Of a stretch of 64,000 nucleotides of DNA, positions 7,851-17,467 are shown piece after piece. The DNA is from Microcoleus sp. FACHB-672 (GTDB lineage Bacteria; Cyanobacteriota; Cyanobacteriia; Cyanobacteriales; Oscillatoriaceae): contig NZ_JACJOU010000031.1 in the NCBI RefSeq assembly GCF_014695725.1, positions 1 to 64,000 on the forward strand. Reading direction: 5' to 3'. The notes beneath the pieces are model-generated. The model was not told the DNA's origin, did not search any database, and saw nothing but the letters and a program-made list of their open reading frames with translations. Every line of letters starts with the position of its first letter. Position 1 is the first letter of the stretch. The position numbers were made by a program, and so were the translations under genes.

Positions 7851-10331
7851 ATGGAGCAATGGATTAAATTACTCATCGAATATGCGGTGCCTATTTTTAA
7901 TACTTTAATGTATATGAGAAACGGACAACCGTTAAGCACTATCCATATTGAACTGGATGAGAAACACCGGCAAGCGCAGCTCATGCTGGAATATCTAGGA
8001 AATGATTCCCATACGGAAGACAAAAATGGGCAAATTTTTCAGAAAAATCTAGCGAAACTGGGGCTTGAATATAGTGGAGAAATTCAAGAATTTATCCAGA
8101 GTGTTAGCTGGGCAATTCAGCAAAACAGCCGGGAGTATCAGCAGTGGCGTTTCGCGCAAGAAAAAGCGTTTCAGCAGCAGCTAGCAACTTACAACCGCGA
8201 GACACAAATCCAACTGGCAAACGAAAGACGAGAGATTGCCCTCAGATTGCCTGAAGTTGAGAAAATTCTCGATAGCTGGCCTCTACGATTGCTGCCTTCG
8301 CAAATTCTCAAATCCCACACCGGCAGCGGCCCGATTCCGTTACGAATTATTGTCGCGCCTCCCAACTTAGAAAGACTAACGGCAACGTTTGAGGATCAAT
8401 TGGGGCAAGGGCCGGTGATTCCCGATATTGAGCCAAATTTAGCCCAAGGACTGCGAGAATTTCTCAGCGAATATTATCCGCTACACAGCCAAATTAGACC
8501 GACAGAATTTTTAGGTGGTGCTTGGGACAGCCGGCGGTTTCAAGGTGAATCTAGCATCAAAGCAGTGTTTGGGATGCTTAAATCTGAACCAACTTTAATT
8601 CTGGAGTCAGATATTGAGGGAGATTCTTTAAATTTTCGCATGGCTTATTGGGGCTTATCGCAAGACAATTACTGTTATGAAACGATTGTTAAGCTTCCTT
8701 ACCGGCATCTAATTTATGAGTCAGCAAAAACGCGTGCTTTGAAGTGGAAAGCAACGCACGATAAACTGCTGGCGATGGGAAAAACTTTTGCAGAGATCGA
8801 GCAATTGGGTGGAAATAATGCAATTAACTTAAAAATTCTAGAAGAGGAAGAACAATTAAAACAAGCGGGCATAGATGTGAGCGAACTATCGTTTGCTTAT
8901 CAAATTAATAGAAAAGATTTTGAAGCGCTTAGTCAGCTATTAACCAGTTGTCACTGTTTAGTTGCCGGCTGGATGGCAGATGTTCACCATTTAGTTTATC
9001 ATGACGTTTTCCCGCGATTGCCTGAACTGTTGCCCCATGTCTTTCAACAAGCCGCTAACCAACAACTGGTGAAACAGGTAATGCAATCTGCTGTTTCTAG
9101 CTATCAGGATGTCTTGAAAACGTTGGCGAACGAGCGCCCTTATTGGGTGCCAGAAATGGCGATGAAATTAGCGAAAAGTCTCACGCAATTGCCAGATAAA
9201 TCTTGGGCGAAGGAGCAAGTGGAATATTCCTTAACGTCTTGGTTGGAACAGCGCCAGCTACCTCAGCCGGCAGGCGTGAAAGCCTTAGAGGCGATGAAGT
9301 CTGCTGTGGCGAAAGAAGATCGGGAGTATTTAGAGCAGCTGAAGGAATGTTTGCAGGCTTTGGGGGATGATCTGGCGGTTGCCCAAGTGGAGAGCCTGCT
9401 GAGCGGCATGGCAAGCTTAGGGGGGAAATTCAACCTGGAAAAACTTGTTCTGTCGCACAGCGTCAGCGGGGTTTCGGGCCGGCCCACCGGCGTCGCTATC
9501 AGTCCGGATGGTCAAGTGTTTAGCGGTGGGGTTGAGAAAAATGTAATTGGACTTTGGCATCTAAAAACCGGCCAGCAGACTTATCAGTTTACAAGTCATG
9601 CCGGCCAAGTGTTGGCCCTCAGCATCAGTCCAGACGGTAAAATTCTCGCCAGCAGTGATAAAACTGAGCAGAGAAGTCATATTTATATCTGGGATCTGCA
9701 CTCCGGCAAATTGCTTCGCACTCTTTTCGGGCATAAAAAGTCAATTCACGCTCTCGCGCTTAGTCCGGATGGTCAAACTTTAGCCAGCGGCTCTCACAAA
9801 ATCAAAATTTGGAACCTACAAACCGGGGAGCCGGTGCGAACTTTATTCGGCCATAAAGAATGGGTTTATTCTATAGCAATTAGTTCTGATGGCGAGACGC
9901 TGGTGAGTGCGAGCGCAGATAAAACGATTAAAATTTGGCACCCGAAAACTGAACAGTTGCGCCATACCCTTAGAGGTCATTCAGCGTCGGTTTATTCAGT
10001 GGTAATTGCACCAGATGGGGAGACGTTGGTGAGTGCCGGCGCAGATAAAACGATTAAGGTTTGGAATTTGCAAACCGGCAAGCTATTACGCACACTTAGC
10101 GGTCATTCGGGAGCGGTTTATTCGGTGGCGATTGCTCCTGATGGGGAGACGTTGGTGAGTGCCGGTGCGGATAAAACCATTAAAATTTGGAATTTACAAA
10201 CCGGCCAAGAATGCCATACACTTAGCGGTCATTCGGGAGCGGTTTATTCGGTGGCGATTGCTCCTGATGGGGAAACACTGGTGAGTGCCGGTGCGGATAA
10301 AACCATTAAAATTTGGAGGACAATCGTTTAG
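7851..10331 (+). CDS. WD40-repeat protein with long N-terminal domain
   Basis: An 826-residue cytosolic-looking protein without a signal peptide. Residues 1 to ~530 form a mostly helical region with a Gln/Glu-rich stretch around 90-150; I do not recognise its family. Residues ~540-826 are seven WD40 repeats with the usual SPDG turn and IKIWNLQTG ends, enough for one closed seven-bladed propeller that would act as a protein-protein scaffold. Repeats 4-7 are nearly identical in protein and DNA (126-bp period; phrase SAGADKTIK), indicating recent blade duplication. The start is an ATG preceded by AAAGGTAG. In cyanobacteria such propellers are often fused to kinases, peptidases or NB-ARC ATPases; here the partner domain is unidentified, so the role is unknown beyond scaffolding. 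Confidence 0.8.
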   Translation: MEQWIKLLIEYAVPIFNTLMYMRNGQPLSTIHIELDEKHRQAQLMLEYLGNDSHTEDKNGQIFQKNLAKLGLEYSGEIQEFIQSVSWAIQQNSREYQQWRFAQEKAFQQQLATYNRETQIQLANERREIALRLPEVEKILDSWPLRLLPSQILKSHTGSGPIPLRIIVAPPNLERLTATFEDQLGQGPVIPDIEPNLAQGLREFLSEYYPLHSQIRPTEFLGGAWDSRRFQGESSIKAVFGMLKSEPTLILESDIEGDSLNFRMAYWGLSQDNYCYETIVKLPYRHLIYESAKTRALKWKATHDKLLAMGKTFAEIEQLGGNNAINLKILEEEEQLKQAGIDVSELSFAYQINRKDFEALSQLLTSCHCLVAGWMADVHHLVYHDVFPRLPELLPHVFQQAANQQLVKQVMQSAVSSYQDVLKTLANERPYWVPEMAMKLAKSLTQLPDKSWAKEQVEYSLTSWLEQRQLPQPAGVKALEAMKSAVAKEDREYLEQLKECLQALGDDLAVAQVESLLSGMASLGGKFNLEKLVLSHSVSGVSGRPTGVAISPDGQVFSGGVEKNVIGLWHLKTGQQTYQFTSHAGQVLALSISPDGKILASSDKTEQRSHIYIWDLHSGKLLRTLFGHKKSIHALALSPDGQTLASGSHKIKIWNLQTGEPVRTLFGHKEWVYSIAISSDGETLVSASADKTIKIWHPKTEQLRHTLRGHSASVYSVVIAPDGETLVSAGADKTIKVWNLQTGKLLRTLSGHSGAVYSVAIAPDGETLVSAGADKTIKIWNLQTGQECHTLSGHSGAVYSVAIAPDGETLVSAGADKTIKIWRTIV
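9890..10319 (+). repeat. 126-bp tandem repeats encoding WD40 blades
   Basis: The phrase GTGAGTGCCGG followed by GCGGATAAAAC or GCAGATAAAAC recurs at about 10029, 10155 and 10281, with a more diverged copy near 9903, all spaced 126 bp (42 residues). The last two units are almost identical. Confidence 0.8.
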
Positions 10332-10354
10332 TTAAAACGACTGAGTTGTAACAA

Positions 10355-11791
10355 TTATTCTGACTGATGGATAGGAATTTCTAGCACAAATTGTGTTCCC
10401 TGTCCGGGTGATGAAATACATTTGAGCCGGCCTCCATGTTTTTCTTCGACAATTTCACGACTAATAGACAAACCCAAGCCGGTGCCTTTGCCAACAGGTT
10501 TGGTGGTAAACATTGGCTCAAATAGATGCTTTTGAGTTTCTTGATTGATGCCGGCAGCATTGTCTTTTACCCGAATATCGACATAGTTTCCTTCTAAAAC
10601 TTCTGTGGAAATCCAAATCGTCGGGGTGTTCTTTGCAGTTCCTTCAATGACTGAAAGTTGGCCGTTAACTACTGCTTCTTCCAAGGCATCAATCGCATTG
10701 GCGAGAAGATTCATAAACACTTGATTGAGCTGGCCGGGGTAGCAGTTCACTGCCGGCAAGTTGCCATATTCTTTAATGACTTCAATCGCTGGGTGATTGC
10801 TGCTGGCTTTAAGCCGGTGTTGCAAAATTAACAGGGTACTGTCTAACCCTTCGTGAATATTTACCGGCACCTTAGATGAGGTATCCGTTCGGTAAAAGTT
10901 TCGTAAGGACACACTTAAACAACGGATACGCTCAGTCCCAAACTTCATTGAATTGAGGATTTGAGGAATGTCTTCTACTATATACTCTAACTCAATACTC
11001 TCTGCGTGTTCTTCAATTTTTGGCAATGAATTTGGGTAATGCTGCTGATAGAGTTGCAAGTGATTAATTAAGTCTGTACTCGCAGTTACCATGTGTGAGA
11101 GATTGCCAGAAATCGAGCTAACAGGGTTATTGATTTCATGAGCCACACCGGCTAACAACTGACCGAGTGTTGCAAGTTTCTCACTTTGAATGAGCTGGAT
11201 TTGTGTTTTTTGAAGGTTTTGCAACGCATTTTTCAGTTCAAGCGTCCGTTCGTCTACCCGTTGTTCTAACTGCTGTGTCAGTTCAATTAGGGCAACTTCT
11301 GCTGCCGCACGCGCTTCTACTTCCCGAATGAGTTGTGCGTTTTGCGCGGCTAGTGTTTTGGTCATGTTTCGCAGTTTCAGGTGCAGCCTCACTCTGGCTA
11401 GCACTTCTTCCTGCTGAAGCGGCTTGGTGATGTAATCGACTGCCCCTAGAGAAAGCCCTTTGACCTTATCTACTGTATCTGAAAGAGCCGTCATAAAAAT
11501 TACGGGGATGTCTTTAGTTGATGGAGAAGATTGCAGCCGGCGGCAGGTTTCAAATCCATCAATTCCCGGCATCATCACATCTAACAAGATGATATCGGGC
11601 GGATCATATTCTACTTTCCGAAGTGCGCTTTCGCCATCTCGCGCCACCCAGACTTCAAAGCCGGCTTCATCTAGAAAATCGGAAAGTACGCCTAAATTTG
11701 CTGGATTATCATCAACGATCAGTACAATTCCGGTTTCTTGGCTGGATTCATTGCTCATATCAGCTATAGAGGCAAAATTGCTAAGAATCAT
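10355..11791 (-). CDS. Receiver-histidine kinase (REC-HisKA-HATPase)
   Basis: A 478-residue cytosolic two-component protein with an N-terminal receiver domain (acidic pocket D27/D28, phosphoacceptor D71 in LLDVMMPG, K123 in ITKP). A ~70-residue coiled coil follows (~145-205), then a HisKA domain with phosphorylated His218 in AHEINNP, and a C-terminal ATPase with an N-box (MNLLANAIDAL) and a G2 box (GKGTGLGLSI). The G1 box reads DNAAGI rather than the usual DNGxGI. No membrane segment is present, so input comes through the receiver domain, plausibly by phosphotransfer from the hybrid kinase encoded 132 bp upstream on the same strand. An alternative start is Met12 (ATG at 11758); neither has a strong Shine-Dalgarno, and I kept the first. 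Confidence 0.88.
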   Translation of the reverse strand: MILSNFASIADMSNESSQETGIVLIVDDNPANLGVLSDFLDEAGFEVWVARDGESALRKVEYDPPDIILLDVMMPGIDGFETCRRLQSSPSTKDIPVIFMTALSDTVDKVKGLSLGAVDYITKPLQQEEVLARVRLHLKLRNMTKTLAAQNAQLIREVEARAAAEVALIELTQQLEQRVDERTLELKNALQNLQKTQIQLIQSEKLATLGQLLAGVAHEINNPVSSISGNLSHMVTASTDLINHLQLYQQHYPNSLPKIEEHAESIELEYIVEDIPQILNSMKFGTERIRCLSVSLRNFYRTDTSSKVPVNIHEGLDSTLLILQHRLKASSNHPAIEVIKEYGNLPAVNCYPGQLNQVFMNLLANAIDALEEAVVNGQLSVIEGTAKNTPTIWISTEVLEGNYVDIRVKDNAAGINQETQKHLFEPMFTTKPVGKGTGLGLSISREIVEEKHGGRLKCISSPGQGTQFVLEIPIHQSE

Positions 11792-11923
11792 AGAACTATC
11801 TCTTTCATTTTTTGCCAGCTTTTGAAAGCAAAATTTTTAAGCGTGTGAGTTTATCTACTTTTTTACGTTAACCCTTACTTTAATTTAATCAGAGATTATT
11901 TGCAAGGAGAGGAAAGTTCCCAA

Positions 11924-14695
11924 TTAGTTAGACACTTGTATCTTTTCATCTCTGTACTGACTGAGAAATTCACTTAGCTCTTGCTCCTGAAAATTTTTCG
12001 CATATAGGCGTACCTGAGCCAGAAAGGGGAGAAATTTTTCATCCGACTGTTCTAGCAAAGCGGCCTCCTTGAGAACCCCTTTCATATTACCTCGCACTGC
12101 TAGCTGAAACAAAGTTTCTATTTGCTCAGGTGAGGGGGAAATCAATTTAGTTTTTGTCAATACTTCTTTACAATTCGCATCAACCACCTGAGCGGGAACC
12201 CTTAATTCTTTATAAAACAATTCCTGTCCTAAATGGCGCTGTAACTTTTCTAACAAATCCTTTGCCTGTACCGGCTTTGCCAGAAAATCATTAGCGCCGG
12301 CTTCTAAACTTTGATGCTGGTCAGTTTTCAAGACGCTGGCAGATGAAACAATAATCACCGCATCCTTCAGATGTGAAACTCGGCGAATTTGCTGGGTTAA
12401 TTCCAATCCATCCATCCCCGGCATCGCTAAATCGGTGATAATTACATCAGGCTGAAACTGAGCCGCTTTGTCTAACCCTTCTTGACCGTTACCGGCTTCT
12501 GCGATTTCAAACCCAATGGGTTCTAGCAAATTGGTAATAACCGAGCGATTTTTCCATTGATCATCTACGATGAGAATTTTTCGCTTGCTGCCGGTGATGC
12601 CGGTAATTTCTGCTTCAGGGACTGAGCAAACATTGGGTGTAAAGTTGTTGGAGGAAGTTATTTCTTGCTGTTGCGCCGGCTGTTTTTGGAAGGTCTCATA
12701 AATCCATTCAATTTGTAAATACTTTTGTAATTTCTGAAGTAACTGCTCCGCTTGAATTGGCTTGGGAATAAAATCATTGCCACCGGCTTCTAAACTTTTG
12801 TGCTGATCTTTAGCAAACACGCTTGCAGATGAAACAATCACAACCAAATCCTTAAGCTGTGGAGACACTCGCAGCCGGCGCATCATTTCAAACCCATCAA
12901 GTACCGGCATCACTAAGTCGGTAATGATCAAATCAGGCTGAAATTGCAGCGCTTTTTCTAATCCTTCCTCACCATTGCTTGCCTCTGCTACTTCAAACCC
13001 AATCGGTTCTAGCAAATTGACAATAACTGATCGATTTTCCCATTTATCATCCACTACCAGAATTTTTCGTTTTTTGCCGGCGAAGCTAATAATTTTTCCT
13101 TCTTCAGCTACTTTGGCTGTCTCTGTCCAGTTTGTAAGAGCCGGCAAATCTAAATCTATCCAAAAAACGCTTCCCTTCCCCAGCTCACTTTGGACTTGAA
13201 TGCTACTGTCCATCATCTGAACAATCTTTTGGCTAATTGCTAAACCCAAGCCGGTGCCTTCTGCTTGCTTTTTGGTGTCCCCCACTTGTTCAAAAGGCAA
13301 AAATATATTTTCTAATTGCTCTGGACTCATGCCAAGGCCGGTGTCGGTAATTTGAAAACGAATTTTATAATTTGTTTTTTGTTTTTTATTATCTTCTAAT
13401 AAATCAGGCGTTTTGTTTTCTGAATCGATAACTGAGGGGTAACGCTCAATAACACTAACTTGAAAATTCACTCCCCCTATATTTGTAAACTTGATAGCAT
13501 TGCCCAGTAAGTTAATTAAAACTTGTCGTAACCGTTTTTCATCAGCGTGGATGGCAGTTGGCAGTGTGGTTGTAGGTTGATAAACAAAGGCAATCTCTTT
13601 TTGTTCAGCTCTGATCCGGCAAATTTCTTCCACTCCTTGTAAGAAGGACGGAAAATGGAAATCGCTGTTGTCCAGTTCCATTTTCCGCGCTTCAATTTTC
13701 GACAAGTCTAAAATGTCATTGATCAGGGTGAGTAAGTGTGAACCGCACTGATAAATAATATCTACGCCATCGCGTTGTTTGCCTGTTAAATTTTTACTGC
13801 GTTGGAGAATTTGAGCATAACCCAAAATGCCGTTGAGAGGCGTTCGCAATTCGTGGCTCATATTAGCCAAAAACTCACTTTTTGCTCGGTTTGCAGCATC
13901 CGCAGCTTCTTTTTTTAGTTCCAATGAGCCATAAGATTCCGTAAGCGTTACCGCCATTTGGTTGAAGGCATTCGCTAGCTGTTCAACCTCATCTTTTGTC
14001 TGAATATCTAAGCGATAATCTAAATTGCCGGTGCCAATTTGTGCTGCTCCTAGTTGAAGCTGTTGAATTGAACGAATAACCGGCAGTAATATCAATACTA
14101 GCTGAGCGATAAAAATTAAAAGAATAATTACAATAATAATTTGTCTTCGGGAGCGAGTTGTTTGCTTGAATTGGTCGAATTCTTCCTCTTCTAGAGCATC
14201 TTGTTCTAGAAGCTGATCAGCTAAGAAATCTAAATATAGGTTAATATCTTTTTCAAAAGAATTGATCGTTCTAAAGTCCTGCTGTGATTGAGTGAGGCCA
14301 AGCGGTTTTTCAGAAGGCGGTCTCTCGATAAGTCCGTTAGCTAAATCTAAGAGAAACTTGTGCCGGCGGCGAACCAGTTGCACTTCTGAAGCGGCCTGGG
14401 GCATTATATTTTCTAGTTTATCCAGTGCTTTTGTGAATTCAGACAAAGCTTGCTTGTATGCCCCCACGTTCGCAGCATCACGGCTCAAGAGAATCAGATC
14501 CTTGAGCGCCTTTACTTGGTCACTCAAAGATGCGTTGAGCTGAAGAATCGCATTTAAAGCTTGAGTGGTTCTTGCTCGGCTTGCTTGTGCGCTTTCTTCG
14601 GCTTGTCTAATGAAAATATCACCACCAATTAACAAAAAAGCAACCAGGCTGACTACAATTGCCGAAGAACCAATACACTTAGTTGTTATTTTCAT
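11924..14695 (-). CDS. Membrane hybrid sensor histidine kinase with two receiver domains
   Basis: A 923-residue inner-membrane sensor kinase. TM1 is at ~10-30 and TM2 at ~183-206, enclosing a ~150-residue helical periplasmic sensor. These are followed by HAMP (~207-258), HisKA with the HELRTPLNG phosphohistidine motif, HATPase (GTGLGLAIS) and two consecutive receiver domains. The receivers are near-duplicates: [11 protein letters not shown] versus [11 protein letters not shown], acceptors in IITDLVMP versus IITDLAMP, and KP lysines in both. A ~100-residue C-terminal extension follows. The gene starts 13 bp after a PhnD-like lipoprotein gene, a pairing in which the binding protein probably presents a ligand to the sensor domain. 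Output is probably relayed to the REC-kinase encoded downstream. Confidence 0.9.
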   Translation of the reverse strand: MKITTKCIGSSAIVVSLVAFLLIGGDIFIRQAEESAQASRARTTQALNAILQLNASLSDQVKALKDLILLSRDAANVGAYKQALSEFTKALDKLENIMPQAASEVQLVRRRHKFLLDLANGLIERPPSEKPLGLTQSQQDFRTINSFEKDINLYLDFLADQLLEQDALEEEEFDQFKQTTRSRRQIIIVIILLIFIAQLVLILLPVIRSIQQLQLGAAQIGTGNLDYRLDIQTKDEVEQLANAFNQMAVTLTESYGSLELKKEAADAANRAKSEFLANMSHELRTPLNGILGYAQILQRSKNLTGKQRDGVDIIYQCGSHLLTLINDILDLSKIEARKMELDNSDFHFPSFLQGVEEICRIRAEQKEIAFVYQPTTTLPTAIHADEKRLRQVLINLLGNAIKFTNIGGVNFQVSVIERYPSVIDSENKTPDLLEDNKKQKTNYKIRFQITDTGLGMSPEQLENIFLPFEQVGDTKKQAEGTGLGLAISQKIVQMMDSSIQVQSELGKGSVFWIDLDLPALTNWTETAKVAEEGKIISFAGKKRKILVVDDKWENRSVIVNLLEPIGFEVAEASNGEEGLEKALQFQPDLIITDLVMPVLDGFEMMRRLRVSPQLKDLVVIVSSASVFAKDQHKSLEAGGNDFIPKPIQAEQLLQKLQKYLQIEWIYETFQKQPAQQQEITSSNNFTPNVCSVPEAEITGITGSKRKILIVDDQWKNRSVITNLLEPIGFEIAEAGNGQEGLDKAAQFQPDVIITDLAMPGMDGLELTQQIRRVSHLKDAVIIVSSASVLKTDQHQSLEAGANDFLAKPVQAKDLLEKLQRHLGQELFYKELRVPAQVVDANCKEVLTKTKLISPSPEQIETLFQLAVRGNMKGVLKEAALLEQSDEKFLPFLAQVRLYAKNFQEQELSEFLSQYRDEKIQVSN

Positions 14696-14708
14696 CTTTC
14701 ACTTAATT

Positions 14709-15617
14709 TCACTTCGTGTTAATGCGCTTTTGGAGCTTTCGGATAATGTCGTAGTCAGAATCCTCTACAGACGTGTATCCAGCACCCACAGCCCCGGTAG
14801 GATCTACAAGTCCATCTGGGGCGTCGATAAGTGCCTTTTTTAAAGTATTTTTTAATTCAGGTGAAAGCTTACTAGAAGCTACTATTGGCAAGCTAGGAAT
14901 TGGGGTGGATTCCCAAATAATTTTGTACTTTTCAGGATCGAAGCTTCCTTCTTTTTGTTGTTCCGTGTATGACTGCCTATCCTCGGCAATCGCATCCACT
15001 TTCCCCTCTAGAAGCATCGCTTTTGCCTTGTCATGGCTACCCGCAAAAATGACTTCAGCAAACTCGCCTTCGGGATCAATACCATTGTCTAGGAAGTGAG
15101 CCATTGGTACAATATAGCCTGATGTTGATAATTTGTTCACAAAGGCAAATCGTTTGCCTTTCAAATCTGCAATAGTTTTAATTCCCTGAGCGCTGTTAGC
15201 AATAATTACGGCTGTGTACCAAGGTCGTCCTGTGTGTTTGTTAATAGGAGCGGCAAGTGGCTCAACATTGGGATCGCGAAGACGCGCCTCGATATATGTG
15301 CTTGCACCGAGGTAGGCGAGTTCAACTTTTCCCTCTACGAGTAAATCAACCGCTGTTTTGTAATTTGGCGCTATTTGAAATTTGAATGGCCGGTTAAGTT
15401 TTTGTGTGAGGTAGTCAGTCAAGGGCTTTAATTTCTCTTCCTGTTCTACGGAAACCTGCCAGGGAATGAGTGCCATATTGATGGTTGCCAGTTCATTCTC
15501 AGCCTGGATGGCTGTTTCCTGAACGCTGCTTTTTGAACGTTGGGTTTCGGCTAACTTGGATGTTGTGCATCCTGTGAGAAATAATAATGAGTAACTGACA
15601 AAATTACGTCGTTTCAT
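14709..15617 (-). CDS. PhnD-like phosphate/phosphonate-type substrate-binding lipoprotein
   Basis: A 302-residue periplasmic binding protein. The N-terminus (MKRRNFVSYSLLFLTGC) is a lipoprotein signal with an LTGC lipobox, so the mature protein would be anchored through Cys17. The body matches the PhnD/phosphite-phosphonate binding fold (IPWQVSVEQEEKLKPL, YLGASTYIEA, IADLKGKRFAFVN and a region around SGYIVPMAHF). No ABC permease or ATPase gene is adjacent; the next gene, 13 bp away, is a sensor kinase. I infer a sensory co-receptor rather than a transport subunit. The ligand is unknown and could be another small anion. The gene heads a three-gene minus-strand cluster; the ~1.85-kb gene-free region lies upstream. 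Confidence 0.85.
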   Translation of the reverse strand: MKRRNFVSYSLLFLTGCTTSKLAETQRSKSSVQETAIQAENELATINMALIPWQVSVEQEEKLKPLTDYLTQKLNRPFKFQIAPNYKTAVDLLVEGKVELAYLGASTYIEARLRDPNVEPLAAPINKHTGRPWYTAVIIANSAQGIKTIADLKGKRFAFVNKLSTSGYIVPMAHFLDNGIDPEGEFAEVIFAGSHDKAKAMLLEGKVDAIAEDRQSYTEQQKEGSFDPEKYKIIWESTPIPSLPIVASSKLSPELKNTLKKALIDAPDGLVDPTGAVGAGYTSVEDSDYDIIRKLQKRINTK

Positions 15618-17467
15618 TTATTTGTACAGCCTGTCTGTAATTGATGGTTTACACTTAATAAGGTTTTATGAAAAAGTCGTTAAAATTTATTAAGTTTTAG
15701 GTTGCATTTATAGAGTTTGAACAAGAGTTGGCCTGGTGCATCCCACATTTGCAAAAATATTAGGAGTGGGAGCATCTTGCTCCTTGAGATGACAGACAGC
15801 GGGCAAATTGACCAAAATGGGATGCACCTTGCGCTTGTAAAGTTTTGTTTCTCAAACGAACCTACGTTAGGGCTTTAGTTTAATTAGCTTGACTTGATGA
15901 TCACAAAGGGCTACAGTTGATTAACTGCTAAAACTATTCAATTATAATAAATAACGCAGTCTCAATCAGCGGTAAATATACTTAGAATAATATCATTTAC
16001 CCACCTCTTAATTCAAGCTTAAATAAAACTTAATACTATGACATAAGCTTAAATACTCTTTATGAAAAATAGAATTATTTAAACATCTACAACTTTTTCA
16101 TCAATTCTTTTATCAGCATCGGCTTGAGAAAAAAAATTAGCAAAAAATGATTTAAAGTTATAGTAATGAGTCATTCGTAACAATTTAGCTTTAATCTAAT
16201 AAGTTTTATCTGAGTAACTCTATCGAACCCTTGGCAAGTAAGATTGCCGAGAACAAAAGTTTAAACTACTCAGCGAGATTGCTTGGAAGTATCCCACTTT
16301 TGGAAAAAGATTAATTGTTTGTGGAGGTTTGTGGAGCCGGCGTCTTATCTGCTTGGTTTGCCGGCATAAGGGTGATAGCTCCTGTCGCCTATCCCACTGT
16401 CTTACAAGAAATCGATTTGCAAAATAGAGAAGCTACCGATTCCTTGTCAAGTTTTTCTATCTATAAAATATGAGAATTGATTTTAAAATTTCTCTACTTT
16501 TCAAAATGTTCACAGTGAGCCATTACTTGGGATTTTATCGTTTGTCATCTATTCCTGACAATCTTACCAAAGCGAGGCGCGACAAATGAATTAAAAGTTA
16601 TTGCGACTTTTACCCCAGCATCTCTGCCGGCAAGGAGTTCAGGGCGTATAATGCGTGCCTAAGCAAGGAAAAATTTAGGCAATTGCATCGCAAGTAATCA
16701 GGGATTAGCACTGAGGTAAAACCCTATATTTTAAGTAACTCTAACAGATTTTCAGCAGATTCACTTAAAACATTTTGCTAAATTTCAGCGAAGGACCGCT
16801 CAGCTCGATCTCTCTTAATAACTCTTCAGTTTTGCCACTTGCGCTCAATAAATTCTCTATGTATAATCGAAGATCTGGTTTTAAAAGTCGCCAAAAAAGC
16901 TGTCAATCCTACCACAGCTAATCTTCAACCGAAGAGGCAGCTTTGAACGAGAGCGCGATTTAAAGGCAAGTAAAGAAAATTTTCTTAAATCCGTGTCTTA
17001 ATCCAAAAATCGTGTTATGTTAACCTAGTATTAACCACAAGCTTAACCTGCTGTTTCCCTGAAATCCGTAGCCGGTGGCGTCGCACATAACAAGCGCCAT
17101 GATTCGGATAGAGAGGGGGGGGTAAGCCGCCAGTCGAGGATGTCTCCTAGAACTTAGTACAGACAGACTTGCAACAACGGTAATTCCAGTATGGGGAGGC
17201 TGCTTTCATCTCTTAATCTCTAGCCTGGGGTAAGGGGGGGCAACTCTTAATGTCACACGTATCTGTGCTGGTGTCACACGCCACAAACACTTCAAAATAT
17301 TTCGGTTACTTTTTGCGCCGCAGCATTGGGATAAGCGTTGTGCGTATGAAGCGTTGATGGGATAGGAGGCGCAAAAGCCCTCCCATAATGCAACGCTCGT
17401 GCTGAAAAGTTGTACAAACGCCAGAAATGGGCACGTTTGTATAGGGAACGAAATCGGAGACAATTGA
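15618..17467. other. 1.85-kb gene-poor region
   Basis: No convincing gene was seen on either strand. It holds an inverted-repeat element at 15735-15828, a diverged half-copy of the same element near 16283-16306, a long AT-rich stretch (~15840-16260), and G-runs near 17116 and 17234. It separates the divergent PhnD-kinase cluster from the CoBaHMA/P-type ATPase locus and must contain the promoters of both; none could be assigned confidently. Confidence 0.5.
15735..15828. repeat. Small inverted-repeat element (MITE-like)
   Basis: A 94-bp element with perfect 11-bp terminal inverted repeats (GGTGCATCCCA at 15735-15745 and its complement at 15818-15828). The interior phrase GGAGCATCTTGCTCC is itself a hairpin. 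A diverged relative lies at 27357-27470 (CATCCCAAACTTGCCAAAATATT, GGAGTATCTTGCTCC, ATGAGATGC) and a partial one near 16283. No coding capacity. Confidence 0.7.
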
